Shown here one piece after another: positions 37,932 through 50,203 of a DNA stretch of 64,000 nucleotides. The translations under genes and the position numbers were made by a program. The DNA lies in assembly GCF_021155765.1 (NCBI RefSeq), contig NC_060114.1, forward strand, positions 21,124,501 through 21,188,500, read 5' to 3'. This stretch comes from Diprion similis (Eukaryota > Arthropoda > Insecta > Hymenoptera > Diprionidae). The notes beneath the pieces are model-generated. The model ran no database searches, had not been told where the DNA came from, and saw only the letters and a program-made list of their open reading frames with translations. Numbering within the stretch: position 1 is the first letter of the stretch; each line of letters opens with the position of its first letter.

Positions 37932-40547
37932 CTACCAGAGTTCACCGTCTTTTTCCTTCGCGGGTACTTCGATGACTCGCGGTTTGTCGATTATCCTTGC
38001 TGTACGATTACCTTTCTCAACGATCCCGATGATCCATGCTTGATAACCCTCTTGTTTTTCAATGTCCTTACAATATGCAGCAGCCTAAAAACAAACGCCG
38101 AAAATAAAGCTTGGATACACCTCATTGGAATCAAGCGTAGACTAAGAGAAAATTTCGATTGTTTAAGAATTGACGACACCGAGTCAACACATTGTTGACT
38201 CAGCTTGGGAATCCTCAAAATTTATATTCCTGCTCGTTCTTTAGAACATTTTACTGATCTAAAATGCCCTACTGTATTCAGCAGGTTGAAGTTTTTTCAT
38301 TCTTACGATTATTCTTCATTATCTTTATATCAAACCTGTTCTCGTGGAAGACAGATGAGCAATCCGCCACTGGTCTCTGCGGAGTGGCCTTGAAGCAACT
38401 GGAACATGTTACCACATGCTTTAGCAACTGCTGCCATTTTAGCGATAACCGGAAGATTGTGTATAACGAACGAAACTTCATTCTTCTGATGCTTGGCCAG
38501 ATTTTGAGCATGACCCAAGAGGCCAAAGCCTGTGACGTCTGTTGCCCCATGTGCATTGTATTTATGCATGAGTCGGGCAGCTGTAAGAAACACATGAACG
38601 TTGGAAACCTCTACAAAACGAAACTGAATTTTAATAAAACATGTACAAGGAATTTGTGACGACTACTGCCGGTGAACAAGATCAGAGCGCCATGGAATCC
38701 TTAACTCATTATTCTATGCCTGGTAGTGTTGTCAGACCATGCAGGATTGCAAAATGGTCCGATGTATATGGTCAGGCAAATAAAAAAGAACTCTTAAAAA
38801 TCTATTCGTGTCCTGATATCACACTAAAATGTACCTATTCTGTTCAGTCTAGCCATGCTGTCCATTGCGCGCTGATATGCCTTTCTCACGTCGTCTTCGC
38901 TGACTACTAGTTTGATCCTATTCCAACGATCGGGCTGATCCAGCCACTGGTGAGCGTTGACCGCAACCTGGGTTCCGAGCGGCTTTGTTAGCACCAAGAC
39001 ATCCCCAACAACCGCGTTGTCCGGCCTAAATGTTGCCAAGAAAAGGATTGAGAAAAAGAAAATTGTTCAATGGACCAAGAGTCAATTTAAGATTGATGAA
39101 ATATCATCAAAATAACTTTTCATCTTTAGGAAACATTTATAGATAATTAGGAAAAGTAATCGGCCATGGTCCTGGAAAAGCCATTGGACGCTCGATTTAA
39201 ACGACTTGACTTATTTTGCATACACGATGTATTCGTTGGGTTGGCAAACTGTAGAGGCAACACCTCCAATAGTACACCATGGATTAACGACAGTTTGACC
39301 ACCAGTAACAGTCGTCCCTGCTTCAAGAGCAGAGTCCTTGAAGCCTCTCATTATGAGTGGAACAACGACGTCTCTTTCTTTCTCAGTCATCTTGGTGCTG
39401 ACTCCCAAAAGCATCAGCATATTGTCGCACTCCGTGACACCCATAGCGTACAGATCACTGATCACGTTGGCGCACGCAATTTTGCCTGAGAAAAAAACAT
39501 AACATTTCTCTGCTCGTTGACGATACATACTCAAAGCGATGAAAAATGAAACTAATATATATACACATATTATTGTAATAACGATGTGTGCCTATTTATG
39601 TCTTCTCAATTGCAGGAACACAAGAGACAGGCTATAAGAAAAAAAACAAAGAAATAATTTCATCTGCTATATGTAAAATCAAATTCATTTTCAATCGTTT
39701 TTGAAATCCTCTTACCCATCATGTAAGGATCATCTACTAAAGGATAAAAAAAGTCTGTTGTCTGTACAAGGCTCAAACCACCATGTCTCAACGGCGTAAC
39801 GGAGGAATCCATGCCAATACCTGCAAAAAAAAATGAATAAGAAGTGAAAAAAGTTATAAGATTCATCGTGTAACGTGTTGAGACTGCAAACGACGAATGT
39901 ACGAATATTCATGCGGCTTCTTGAGATGTATGGGAAACAATGGCATCGTGAAAAGATGCTCGGACAACATAATGGCGGCGGACCGCGCTACGAGAAAAAA
40001 AATAGGCGGGAATTGACAACGTGGCGGATGGACGCCCGGCGCCGGCCGGCCGGCTGGTCGCCATTTCCAAAAATTGTATCCATTGGCGGGGTAAGCGTGA
40101 ATTTTCTGTACATGAGAGTGTAAGTAATCATGCAAACGTATAGCGGTTCGAATAATTAAAAAATGCTGCTTGGTTAATCAGTGGATACAACAGTGATCCG
40201 GGGTGACAAAGAGTGACCATGCATAATGAGAAGAATGGATAATGATACGAAATCCACTTACCAATGCGCGGAATAGCCATATGCATAAAATGGGCATGCT
40301 CATGATCTTGGACGTTATTATCGTCCGCCTGTAGTCCCTCAAGAAGTTTACCGAGAACCTCTTGAGGGACTTTACACCCTCATCCTTTCAAATCAGCAAA
40401 ACGTGTCAGGCGGAAAGTACCGTCAAGATCATGTGCGACGGGGTCGAATGGCCTACGCAGCGCCAAGGCATTGGGATTTCCTCCAAGTTCAAGTTGGGCC
40501 ACGGACAGTGCGTCCTGAGTAACCGGCGTGCCCTGTAGTTCGGCCAT
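37932..40547 (-). CDS. SelD: Selenophosphate synthetase with in-frame UGA (SPS1-UGA type)
   Basis: Six exons, 40262-40547, 39716-39820, 39224-39485, 38835-39025, 38336-38580 and 37932-38084, join in frame to 413 codons if the TGA at 40380-40382 (codon 56) is read through. Before it the protein reads [14 protein letters not shown] and after it [17 protein letters not shown], so the UGA falls exactly at the residue that is Sec, Cys, Arg or Thr in other selenophosphate synthetases. The rest is strongly conserved: [66 protein letters not shown] and [16 protein letters not shown]. Enzymes of this family make selenophosphate from selenide and ATP; the hymenopteran SPS1-UGA type is thought to have another, unknown role because these insects lack other selenoproteins. 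A stop-respecting gene model would wrongly split the gene. ATG 40545-40547 has a good context and is the only nearby in-frame ATG. Confidence 0.95.
39945..40080. promoter_or_regulatory. GC-rich pocket in first selenophosphate synthetase intron
   Basis: Within the 441-bp first intron, about 135 bp is strikingly GC- and CpG-rich, including CGCCCGGCGCCGGCCGGCCG around 40033-40052 and an ATGGCGGC motif at 39971-39978 typical of TATA-less promoters. It sits just upstream (in gene direction) of exon 2. It could be an internal promoter or an enhancer; no exon is evident. Confidence 0.4.
40334..40370 (-). promoter_or_regulatory. Readthrough stem-loop after UGA (hymenopteran readthrough element)
   Basis: On the mRNA strand, 9 nt after the UGA, GUCCCUCAAGA pairs perfectly with UCUUGAGGGAC (11 bp). 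Four more inner pairs (G-U, G-C, U-A, U-A) close a 7-nt loop, giving about 15 bp in all. The hairpin lies inside the coding sequence, so it is under both protein and RNA constraint. A conserved structure at this place in hymenopteran SPS1-UGA genes has been described as a readthrough element. Confidence 0.88.
40380..40382 (-). other. Recoded in-frame TGA codon of selenophosphate synthetase
   Basis: TGA, codon 56, in context AAA GGA TGA GGG TGT. Homologous protein continues in the same frame on both sides within one exon, so it is neither an intron boundary nor the true stop (TAG at 37932-37934). Confidence 0.93.
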
Positions 40548-41890
40548 CTTGGTAAACGACAGATTATCACCCAAGAATACGGTGGTTAAAAAATCGAATA
40601 TATAGACGCTTAGTTAAGCCTCGTAAATTTTTCTATAATATTATTATTTTATTATTATTTTCGCCAAGAACACGAATAGTTCACCGGCGACACAATCTCG
40701 ATCGCTAAAGTCAAAGAGAAACGTGAATCTATGACTATAAAATAAATTCTCGGTCTAGTATACCGGGCGACACAAACTCCGCAGCAAGACAGCCACTGCC
40801 ACTTATTTGCCCCCTATCTAACGCGTCGCTCCTGAATACTACGTACTGCCGAACTCCGAGCAAACGGGGAATATACTTGCACCAGCGTCGACTAGCCGGG
40901 ATCAACGAATGAAACAAAATGGACACTCGCGGCGCTGCTATGGTCGAGAATTACAGAGTTATGCGCAAACCCGACGCGCAGCCCCTTCCAGCAACTGCGT
41001 GAATTTCAGCGAAGATACCATTGGCTCTTTCAAACTACGACCGAGTTCCACCTTGAACTCAGGGCCGTCGCGCTAGAGCGCCGATTGACCGTGAGAGAAA
41101 ATTAATTGATGCAATTTTATAATTTATTTTGTGATTTGCAGTATCTTAATTTTCCAAACTTGGAAACTTTTCGCCTAAGTAGAGTCATTGGGTATTAGAT
41201 CATACGATAATTTGCGAAGTATCAACAAAGAGAGTGCAGCAAGATCGGTGATAACCAATTCGAATCAGGAAAGAAAAGGGCGATGTGACCACCCTCAATT
41301 CGGTACGCCTCTGCGAAATACCTTGTACGTACGAATTCTCGAAAGCAATGTGACGATTAGCGACCCTTTTGCTAATTCCAACTTTGCTGATTATGTGAAT
41401 TTCAGCGGACAAATATAAACTGATATATCCAATCATCGAACATAATGGAGACCTTTGTCACGTTGACGCCTACAATACGTAGTGCATGTACTTTGGCATC
41501 ACTATACCCATGGTATGAATTCACTATAGTGCCGCAGTTTTCAGGGCCGTACATACAACGTACAGCTCCGAAGCAGTTCGGCTGAATAAATTTATACACG
41601 CGAATACTGCGTATCCTTGTTAAACCGCCGTTATCTAGATGATTTGAATGTATATCGCAAGTTTCTAGAGCTTTTCTCAACTTCTTCGTGTGCGTTCGCC
41701 CTCTTGAACCCGCTAAAATGCTAAGCGGTTCGGTATATTTACTCCTCCTGAAAATAAAGGCGACTCCTTATCAAAAGAACGGTGTGTTCGCATAGCCCGT
41801 TACCGATGCCCTCGTTGTCCCGGTTTCCTATCGCATCCCGCATATGCACGAAGAAGTAGTATACGTATATCAATCTTTGGCTGTATCCAC

Positions 41891-41920
41891 CTAACCTAAC
41901 GTAACCTTAACCTAACAGGG
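41891..41920. repeat. Short telomere-like (CCTAA)n stretch
   Basis: CCTAACCTAACG followed by TAACCTTAACCTAACAGG: degenerate copies of the insect telomeric pentamer. A similar TTAGG-like stretch occurs at about 47994-48026. Too short and imperfect to be a telomere. Confidence 0.6.
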
Positions 41921-42917
41921 ATTCTCAAACTCTACATCGTGACCACATAGCTATATTAATTTTCAAGCCAGATACCAGATTCTATAGGTGTGTATACGCT
42001 GTTTACATACTCGTCGAGAACAAAAGTCTGCAGCAAGCTTGCAGATTGCATACATTTATGTGATCCCTCGTACGAAAGCCCATTTCATCGGTGGATTTCA
42101 TCGGGTAATATACAAATTATAATAGTTATAGGCACAGCGGTATTGTGCTAAATTGATATCCAGATTATTCAATAGAATAGTATCCAATAGAGCGAATATA
42201 ATGTATACTATGTAATCAAGATCTATTATATTTCCATATCCTTTGTAACTGATTCTGCTTTCCTTACTATAACTGCTGTAAGGATACAGATGTATAGTTA
42301 AGCACTCCATGCTGTACGTATTTCATGACATGCTGTGTGTGAACAATGATTGACTCGGAATGTTGTCCGAAGGAAGGAATGTTTCCCGCGCAAAACTTGC
42401 TCTGGCTCTATAACCTCCTCAATCAGAGTTCCTGATCACTAGAAGAGGGTTGAGCCGAATACATGTAGACTGCAGCTCGTTACAGTGGACGCTGACGAGC
42501 AAATACCTATAATCTACATACGAAAATAAATCACACATGGCATACATGTACGCAAAAATGATAATGTGGAATCTATCCACTTAGAGACCTATCGACGATT
42601 GCCATCGGCAATAAAACTAATTTCCCCGGTAATTAGGTTAAGTTCAAATTGCATCGTGGATCCACGTCACACCTGTAAGACTATTAACGAATAACCAGGT
42701 TAATCTTGACAGAAATTATTCCATACTAGGACAAATTACCAAAGCTATATGAATGAACGCCAGATATTCCAGAGCAAAGTAACATTGGAGCTACGTATGC
42801 AATATGAATACTATACCTATATACATATTCGCATCCAACATCTGTATGCATATATAAACGTATCCGTATTCGCACGTATATGTTTATATATATTCTGCTC
42901 AGTTGCCGCAGGACTAA

Positions 42918-42986
42918 GTGTGTGTGTGTGTGCGCGCGTGCGTGTGTGTGTGCGTGTGTGAGTGTGAGTGTGAGTGTGAGTGAGTA
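42918..42986. repeat. (GT)n/(GTGA)n microsatellite
   Basis: GT dinucleotides interrupted by CG steps, grading into GTGTGA repeats. Confidence 0.85.
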
Positions 42987-43580
42987 CTTGGTTGCCTGTG
43001 GCAAAACAGAGCAGAATGCGAGACCAGAGCTTCCAGAATGTTCTGTACCTCGACCTTATCCCGACACAACACGTCGTGTGCTATAGTAGTATAGTATAAC
43101 CCACATACGTACAGCAATCTGTATGTTTTTGCGTAGCTAATGTGCTCGCTGCGTTTCTAGACAAGCAGAAGAGGTCGCAAATAGTTCAGTATTATTTTCT
43201 ACGGAACTTTGTCTGACAAATTAGCGATAGTTGTCTGAAATAGCGGAGTATCCGTCACGAATTATTCATCCGTGCGATTCAAGGCAAAAGTTTTGTAATT
43301 TTTGAAGCAAAATACTGCAGAAAGTAAAAGCCATGTATCCGACTTATAATTCTTACAGGTGTTACATAGGATACTCCCTATCGTGACATTCGTGCTCCAC
43401 GGAACAACGCTACGAATGTCTGTTGTACTTGATAGGTGGAATGTCGGTAAATTATCGGAATTAACCGACTTTATCCAAAGAGTATTACGTCACGGTAAGA
43501 TATCTACGTAATATGTAGATCCGTCGGTAAAATTGATTTCTATGTAACCACTTGAGTCGACGAGCAGGTAGCGAATCTTC

Positions 43581-44139
43581 AATTGTTTTAAAATAACCAG
43601 CCACTCCTCCACCAACTCTGGGACACTGGTAGTCAGTCAGTAAAGTCAGTTTCAGTACTTCAGTAGTCGGCAGGCGCAGCCAGCGAGAAGTTGACCTCAG
43701 ATGAGTGAATGATCCTTACGTCTGTCCGTCCGTACGCAGCGCGTTTCTGAACATACATTTCGTCGGTGTCAGATCGATCCGTTGAAGCTATGCGGTGCCG
43801 TTAGAGTTTGTCCGACGGCGAGAATTTTGGGCAGAGAAGAAAGAATATGTTCGGCCGTCGTATGAATAGCGGTATTTTGTAATGACAAAAGGTGCTGACT
43901 CCGATAACAAGTAATAAACGAGAACGGAAGCGTCAACGATATACACCTGCAACGGTAAAGCACAGCTGGGAAAATAATAGTAAATTTCACTCATACTCGG
44001 AACGTCACAGTGATGCAGGAATTTAACGATCATGCCTCGGATGCAGTGCTCCTCAACACGTTTGTGATTCGTAAAAAAAGATGCAGGGTATATTTTCATC
44101 GGGGAACCCTCATCTGGGAAACCGAACGACCTCCTTACA
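43581..44139 (+). other. Possible promoter and first exon, gene unassigned
   Basis: 43619-43665 is a cluster of TCAGT initiator-like motifs (CAGTCAGTCAGTAAAGTCAG). Downstream, ATG 44081 opens 19 full codons (MQGIFSSGNPHLGNRTTSL plus two bases) ending at a strong donor, CA|GTAAGTAA, after 44139. It could be the start of the ceramide kinase gene on the same strand, but its phase does not join directly to the exon at 52186, so a further exon would be needed. It may belong to something else. Confidence 0.35.
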
Positions 44140-47100
44140 GTAAGTAATTACGGTTCTTTACACGTTATTCAACATCCACGCTGCATATACTGCATCTATG
44201 TACACATTACAGATCGCGTTGTATACCTACTGTGTTTTCATTACGGAGGAATCGAAAAGAATTTCACACGTCAATCGCTCCTTGATACGATTACGTAGTC
44301 ATAACGTTGATCTATATAATAATATATAATCGCGTCAATAATTTCACTCTATATCAATGTTAGCGATTTTGTTGTCATATTTATCGGGATAAAGATGCTT
44401 TGATTCTTGCAGACAAATTGCAGATCAAGTCACGTAATGTGTATCAAATATGAACTGCTATCGATTATCGATGATCTTTTCTGTAGAGCTTAGCAACGGA
44501 AGTTATTTAAACTACCTAAGCTTTTTTGCGATTTTTACTAGCCACTGGATACAGCGTGAATTCGGCCAGCATTTCCCGTCAGATTTGATGCTTATTAACT
44601 GAAATGATTGAAAAGATTCTGTGAGATATGCGCAGTGTAATCCGATTTCATTAAATCCTAGAGGATGATACAAAAAATGAAAAAAGTATGTTTGAAATGA
44701 CTCAACATTCATCAGTCAGTTACTTTCCTTGTTCGATGGTAGTTTATCAAGGGCATTTTGGGCATCTGTATATGTACATAACTTCTGATCCCAAGGCAAG
44801 GCTCAGTACAATTATAGACTGCTGTACGTGATCTAAGTAAAAAAGTAAACGAATAATAAAACGCAGGTAAGCGATCTGCAGCTGACAAATATATATTATA
44901 CCAATTCACGGTCAAATCTTTTTGTCAGTTGAACTTGCACGACGACGTTAATTGCGAGACACATAGTATATAACACTAGTCATTAGGTCAATTTCTAACG
45001 GCGCGAGAATATACACGGTGGTTGAAATGTGCTAAAACATACGGTCCATATGGTCGATGAAATTTCTTATCTCTACCGTTGAGACTATAGAATATACGGA
45101 AATTATGATTAGCCGATAAAAATGTGAAAATCAACAGAAATTAGTCTGTTGCAATATGCATTTATTTATATGAGTTATTACGTCAATAAAGGTCCGGCAA
45201 TACTGCAATCGAAAGTGAAAGTTATTCATTTTTCAACATCTCATATAAACGCGGATCCGTACACTATACTGGATAGGATAAAACGAATCGCAGAGTTTGA
45301 GAAAATTCGTGTGGCAACATGACCGTCCAAGATTGCTCACGTAAAACTAGAAACACCTGGTAAATGAAATCCATTTTTTATGTGTGTCGATTGTCATTAG
45401 TATTGTGACAATTATTCCAATGATAGTTGAAGTGTAGATTATAGTATGGATATCTATATGTGTACAGTGAATACGTAGATATTAAATGAACTTGTGATTC
45501 ATGATATTATTACATGAATCTTCTATTCCGTTTGTCATATATTCACGCATGATACTAACAGTAAATGCAATTCAATCTGTTTCTGAATCAAAGAGGGGAA
45601 TGACATTAATTAACGATGCACGTCTCGGACGCTTTAGCTCGTCTGAATTAAAAGAATTAGCGGCATTTGATGTAACATGCATTATCGTTACTGTTATATA
45701 CAATTATAACACAAGAGAAGTGGACTAGAACTATACACATTATCCTTATCGTAACCGTTATAATTGTAATTATAAATGAGCCTTACGGTTCATATTGTTG
45801 TGTAACCGAACGCCTGATATTAGATATAAGTATAGGTACATATGATCATTGTGTTTTGCAGATTGCCGATTAGTTTATAAATTTACTAATGATTTACCGA
45901 TGATTTGCAAAACGATAAGAGAACAATAAAGTTATGTATTTTTTCTGACTATTGTTCCTTTCGTTACTACATTTTCATTTTCTTATTACTTGCATTAATT
46001 TATTCTATACGATGACAGGCAAACATACGTTACACTTAAAAATAGGCCTCATTAATCTACGAAACGTGTATTTATAAATTTACGTACAATTATAACTCTA
46101 CCTATAATAGGTATACGTTTCACTTGAACGTTGTGCATAATGAAAGGGGAGAAGATGGGTATTCGATTATGCATACAAAAAATCGCGGTTATCATACAGA
46201 TTTGGATTATTCCTACCTGTATGTAGGCTGTGTGTACCCTAAGGCCATATGTGCGGCTTGTAACTAACTGTATGTTATATATATTAACATTAATACACAA
46301 TGCACGTATCATTCTGTAAAACTATTTATAACTTCTATCATATTATTCGTTAATTCTGGTAAAATCTATTGTCATGATCATGAAATTCATTGGGGGGAAA
46401 AGATTTCATCTATATTGCTGTATAGGCTAACATTTTCATATTATATCTGTAATAAGTTATTTTTGTGTTTTTTTTTTTTTACTATTGCCATTGAATCGAA
46501 GATCATTATAAAGAAAAAACATTACCGGTTATTACAAGTATTAAAATCTTGTCACGTTTGGTTGCCTTGGTCTTTTATTCTGTAGGCCATGGGAATTGGA
46601 CGTGCACGCTTTTTTCACTTCGGCGGAGATAGGTACAAAGGAAAAAAAACGCCAGTAAATCACCAGATATTAAAATAGTCGTTGAGTTATGCTGATTCGT
46701 GGCCTTTCATCTTATTATATTTCACGAATATTATCCGCAGGTATCTTATACCTGTTTTTAATATCGCATTGCAGTTACTAGAGGCGTTCTAAGAAACGAA
46801 ATCACGATTCGAATTATTGTGTAATGAATTTTTAATACTTCGCGTTAGCTAATCAAGTTAGAATCCATTATAACGTCAGCGTTACGCAAATGTCAGATTA
46901 GAGGAAAATTAAAAACTGTGAAACTGATGAAGCATAACTGAAAGCTATCATTTATGTACAAGCTGTATTAAAATGACTTTATTTTTACTATTCACAATTC
47001 TATTTTTTCCTTACGAAAAAATTAAAACGTGAAAATATTTCGTCGCGTGACGTTATTTAAGAGCAATCGATCATTTCACGGAGAGATAAACGTGCAGATA

Positions 47101-47993
47101 ATCTTCATCTCATGCTTGCAAATATCGTAAGCGTCATTGAGCCTGAGACTTTCCCAAGGTATTCCGGAACAAGAAGCGAACGTGTCTTGCGCACGATGTC
47201 AAGGTCGCGCACGCTTCGAATTACAACGACTTGAAGTTAGGCTGAATCAACAAATTTTTTCCGTAAACACAGCTCTCGCAGAGGCAACGTTATTCTCCCA
47301 GCAACTGACTTTTTCCTACCCTACGATTCTTAGGAATATCAAAAAAAATTTGATAATTTGAATTACCGTACATTCAGTTAGTTACGCTGATAATAATGAA
47401 ATCAAGGTGAAATGAAAGGTTACTGCTGTAATGTTACAAAACCCGTTCTTTTTACCCGACACTCCATTAACGTAATTATCCCTGTATCGTGAAAACTTCA
47501 ATTGCAAAGGACAAGTTTAGAGATTAAGAAAACCCGAAACAATATTTCTCATAATTCTATCTACGTATTTGAAAACGAATCACTGCGTTATACGTCACGT
47601 ATGTGCGTATAACGACAAAAAACCACTGCCGTCTGATGTCTGCGCTACACGCGAGAAACTCTGTATTATTTATACCACGCCACACGTACACTTACGGGCA
47701 TTATTGATACTCTTTACTTCGTGACGTTAGTCAAGTGCTATATGTCGTGCGTTTTTATCCAGCTTGATTAATTGTTATGATAGTGTGCGATTTTTATCTT
47801 CAACACTGCGGAAACAGCAGGCGGCCGTTGTCGGTCGGCACACATGCACTTATCAGGCGTAATATTTCAGTTCCCATCTTCCTAACGTTGGGGTCTTTAG
47901 CGCACTTGCATGTGTTTAAAAACAAAAAACGTTATCGAGTTCCTGATCAGGCGGGTATAGTTGACTATTATTCCTAGTGTTGAAAGTTCAAAC

Positions 47994-48026
47994 TTTAGGT
48001 TAGATTAGGTTGGGCTAGGTTAGGTT
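47994..48026. repeat. Telomere-like TTAGG patch
   Basis: TTTAGGTTAGATTAGGTTGGG followed by CTAGGTTAGGTTA: degenerate TTAGG/TTAGGTT units, the insect telomere motif, at an interstitial position. Confidence 0.6.
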
Positions 48027-48399
48027 ACATATGAGACGAGTTAAAACAAATTATCAATTATGGAAAGAGAGAAAATGTAAAGTTAGGCGAGAGTTGAAGA
48101 ATTTTTTTCAAAATCTTATCCACGAATCAGTATCATAGACTATAAAGTTACGAGGTGGTATTTCTGTCGGCACACTTTGTCACTAATGACAAATTTTTTC
48201 CTCTCTCGGAAAATTCGTAAATGCGTTAGTCATTTTTCAAATCCTTCACATATAAATTTGTCGTATCTAAATTATAATGCACGGTATTCAATAATTCGGA
48301 CGTTATTCGCTCGGGACGACGCACCTGATCGACCGAATAGACTATAAATATGAATGTAGGTTCGTTCCCGTGATCCCTATTGAAAATTTCTTTACTAGT

Positions 48400-48495
48400 C
48401 CATAGAATCAACCCAAATCCGTTTCACTTCTATCGATCTGCGGGGGTCCTTTTGGATCCTATCGGAAATTGGAACGAATCAGATGGATTCTATGG
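48400..48495. repeat. Small inverted repeat (possible MITE)
   Basis: CCATAGAATC at the left end and GATTCTATGG at the right end form perfect 10-bp ends. Partial complementarity continues inward (ATCCGTTTCACTTCTATCG against CGATAGG...GGAA). About 96 bp in all, no open frame, no obvious target duplication. Confidence 0.5.
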
Positions 48496-50113
48496 GCCAT
48501 TTTCACCAGGGGTGACGGTAGGTAACGGATTAATTGTAACATGACTTTGTAAAATTGAGCTCCACGAAACACGGTTGAAAAATTGACGTAGTCATGCACT
48601 GTCACCCATACATTTAAATTCTTCATTGGTAATCACCATCCAAATGTTGAGCAATGTAATATTAAAAATGTATAATCATTGTTGGTCACAATTAATTTCT
48701 GTCGCTTGTTTGTCAAGGAAGAATTGCTCAAGGAGGTGACGCGTAACGTTGACTCAAAAAAGCAACTGAACTTTGTTGTTTTTTTGATGGTGAAGGACAT
48801 CACGAAAATGAATGATTTAAAATTTTTAAATAATGCGCAACTTATTAGTTCAGATTAATTGATGTTGAAATGTTGAAAGTGTTTGAAATGCTTATGTAGT
48901 AGAATCGCAAAAAAATTGAGGCAACAGCTTTTTTCCACCTGTCTGTGCGCAAGGACAATAGTCGTCGACATTTGTGCAATATATCTATGCAGCGTTGCCA
49001 AACCGTGGACCGTCTATGTCGCCATTACTTGTCAATCTCAAAGAAGAAATTAAAATTTTTTTTCAACGTTAACAAGAGTTACTAAATATATCGTTGTTTT
49101 TTTCTCTATAACTGGACGGTTGATCCATAAATAACTTCAGGATAGATGTATGATATATTTTTTTATAACGTTGTAAAATTTCGAGCCTCCAAGTTGGAAT
49201 TTTCGATTACCATCAAATTTGCGTAAACCTAGATCCTTAAGAGCAGGACAAATTACTCATCGGATTTTGGCTCTGAAGATAATAAATGTCATTTAAAACC
49301 ATTGAGTCGAAATTTAAAATCGTCTTTTTAGAATCGAGGACGTCTTTCAGAAGTGACCCTGACTGAAAAGTCCGGTAGGATTTAATAGATCGCGATAAGG
49401 TATTAAAGAATATCATAGAATAGGGTTCAGAATCATGATACGAAATGATAACTCCATCAATCTTTTGAATCCCCCTCTATGAAATTCGATCAGAATCTGT
49501 CATGTCATATCAAACTTTTCCAGCACGGATGCGTATAACTTCGATGAACGCGAGAGGATTAGACGTTGAGTTAACATTATGTTAGTATAGACATAGTAAG
49601 AGCTGCCAGCGCGTCTGGTAAGGGCGAACACTCTCTTATTGATCGAGGCAGAGACCGCAAATCATAAAGATATTATACATATAGAGTCGGCAAGGTATAG
49701 GGGTGAGCATAAGTGGAAAAGTGTGACGAACAGTAAGAGAAAGAAAATCGAGCAAGAGTTCTATCCTTGTTTGCATACGCATTTACGCATGCGTCAGAAG
49801 CATAAGTCTGCTCTACCACTGATCTAGAGATCAGTGTGCTCATGGTGTGCTCTACCCACTGATGCGCAGTAACCCATTGCGCATGCCTGGTAGCATAGTG
49901 TAAGGAGTAAGGTATGCTCGATAGAGGACCAATTTTCGTACAAGGTCGCGCATTTCGTCAATTGACGTCACAGCAAGTTACGATGAACTTGCAGCGCAGG
50001 CGCATACACGTGTACGAAATACAATATAACCTCAACCACGCGTTGATAAACGCATAAACAAAGGTGGTGAGTCATGCATCGCGTTGAGTCGCATCTTTCA
50101 CGAATTCGTTAAA

Positions 50114-50203
50114 ATGTTTAATTGTTCGATTAAGGGCTGTAAGAATCGTGGCGGGACCTGCAGGACTAAAATAGTATTGGCATTTGCACTATGCGCGGAC
50201 TGA
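50114..50203 (+). pseudogene. Short THAP-finger-like open frame
   Basis: An ATG opens 29 codons beginning MFNCSIKGCKNRGGTCRTK and ending at TGA. The opening resembles the start of THAP zinc-finger domains, where the pair of cysteines C-x(2-4)-C lies just after Met and is often followed by NR. The second half of the finger (C-x2-H, AVPxxF) is not present in frame nearby, so it is a lone first exon, a relic of a P-element-like transposase, or coincidence. Confidence 0.25.

Larger units (their letters stand above)
40548..43580. other. Intergenic region
   Basis: The promoter side of selenophosphate synthetase (40548-41090) is moderately GC-rich. Farther on I see no known coding domain; a minus-strand open frame at 41402-41680 has no recognisable similarity. 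A degenerate CCTAA-type stretch lies at 41891-41920 and a GT-rich run at 42918-42986. Confidence 0.45.

Noticed and set aside
40548..40574. Upstream TTG extension of selenophosphate synthetase
   Set aside because: TTG is not a likely eukaryotic start. ATG at 40545-40547 has a good context and the preceding residues are not conserved.
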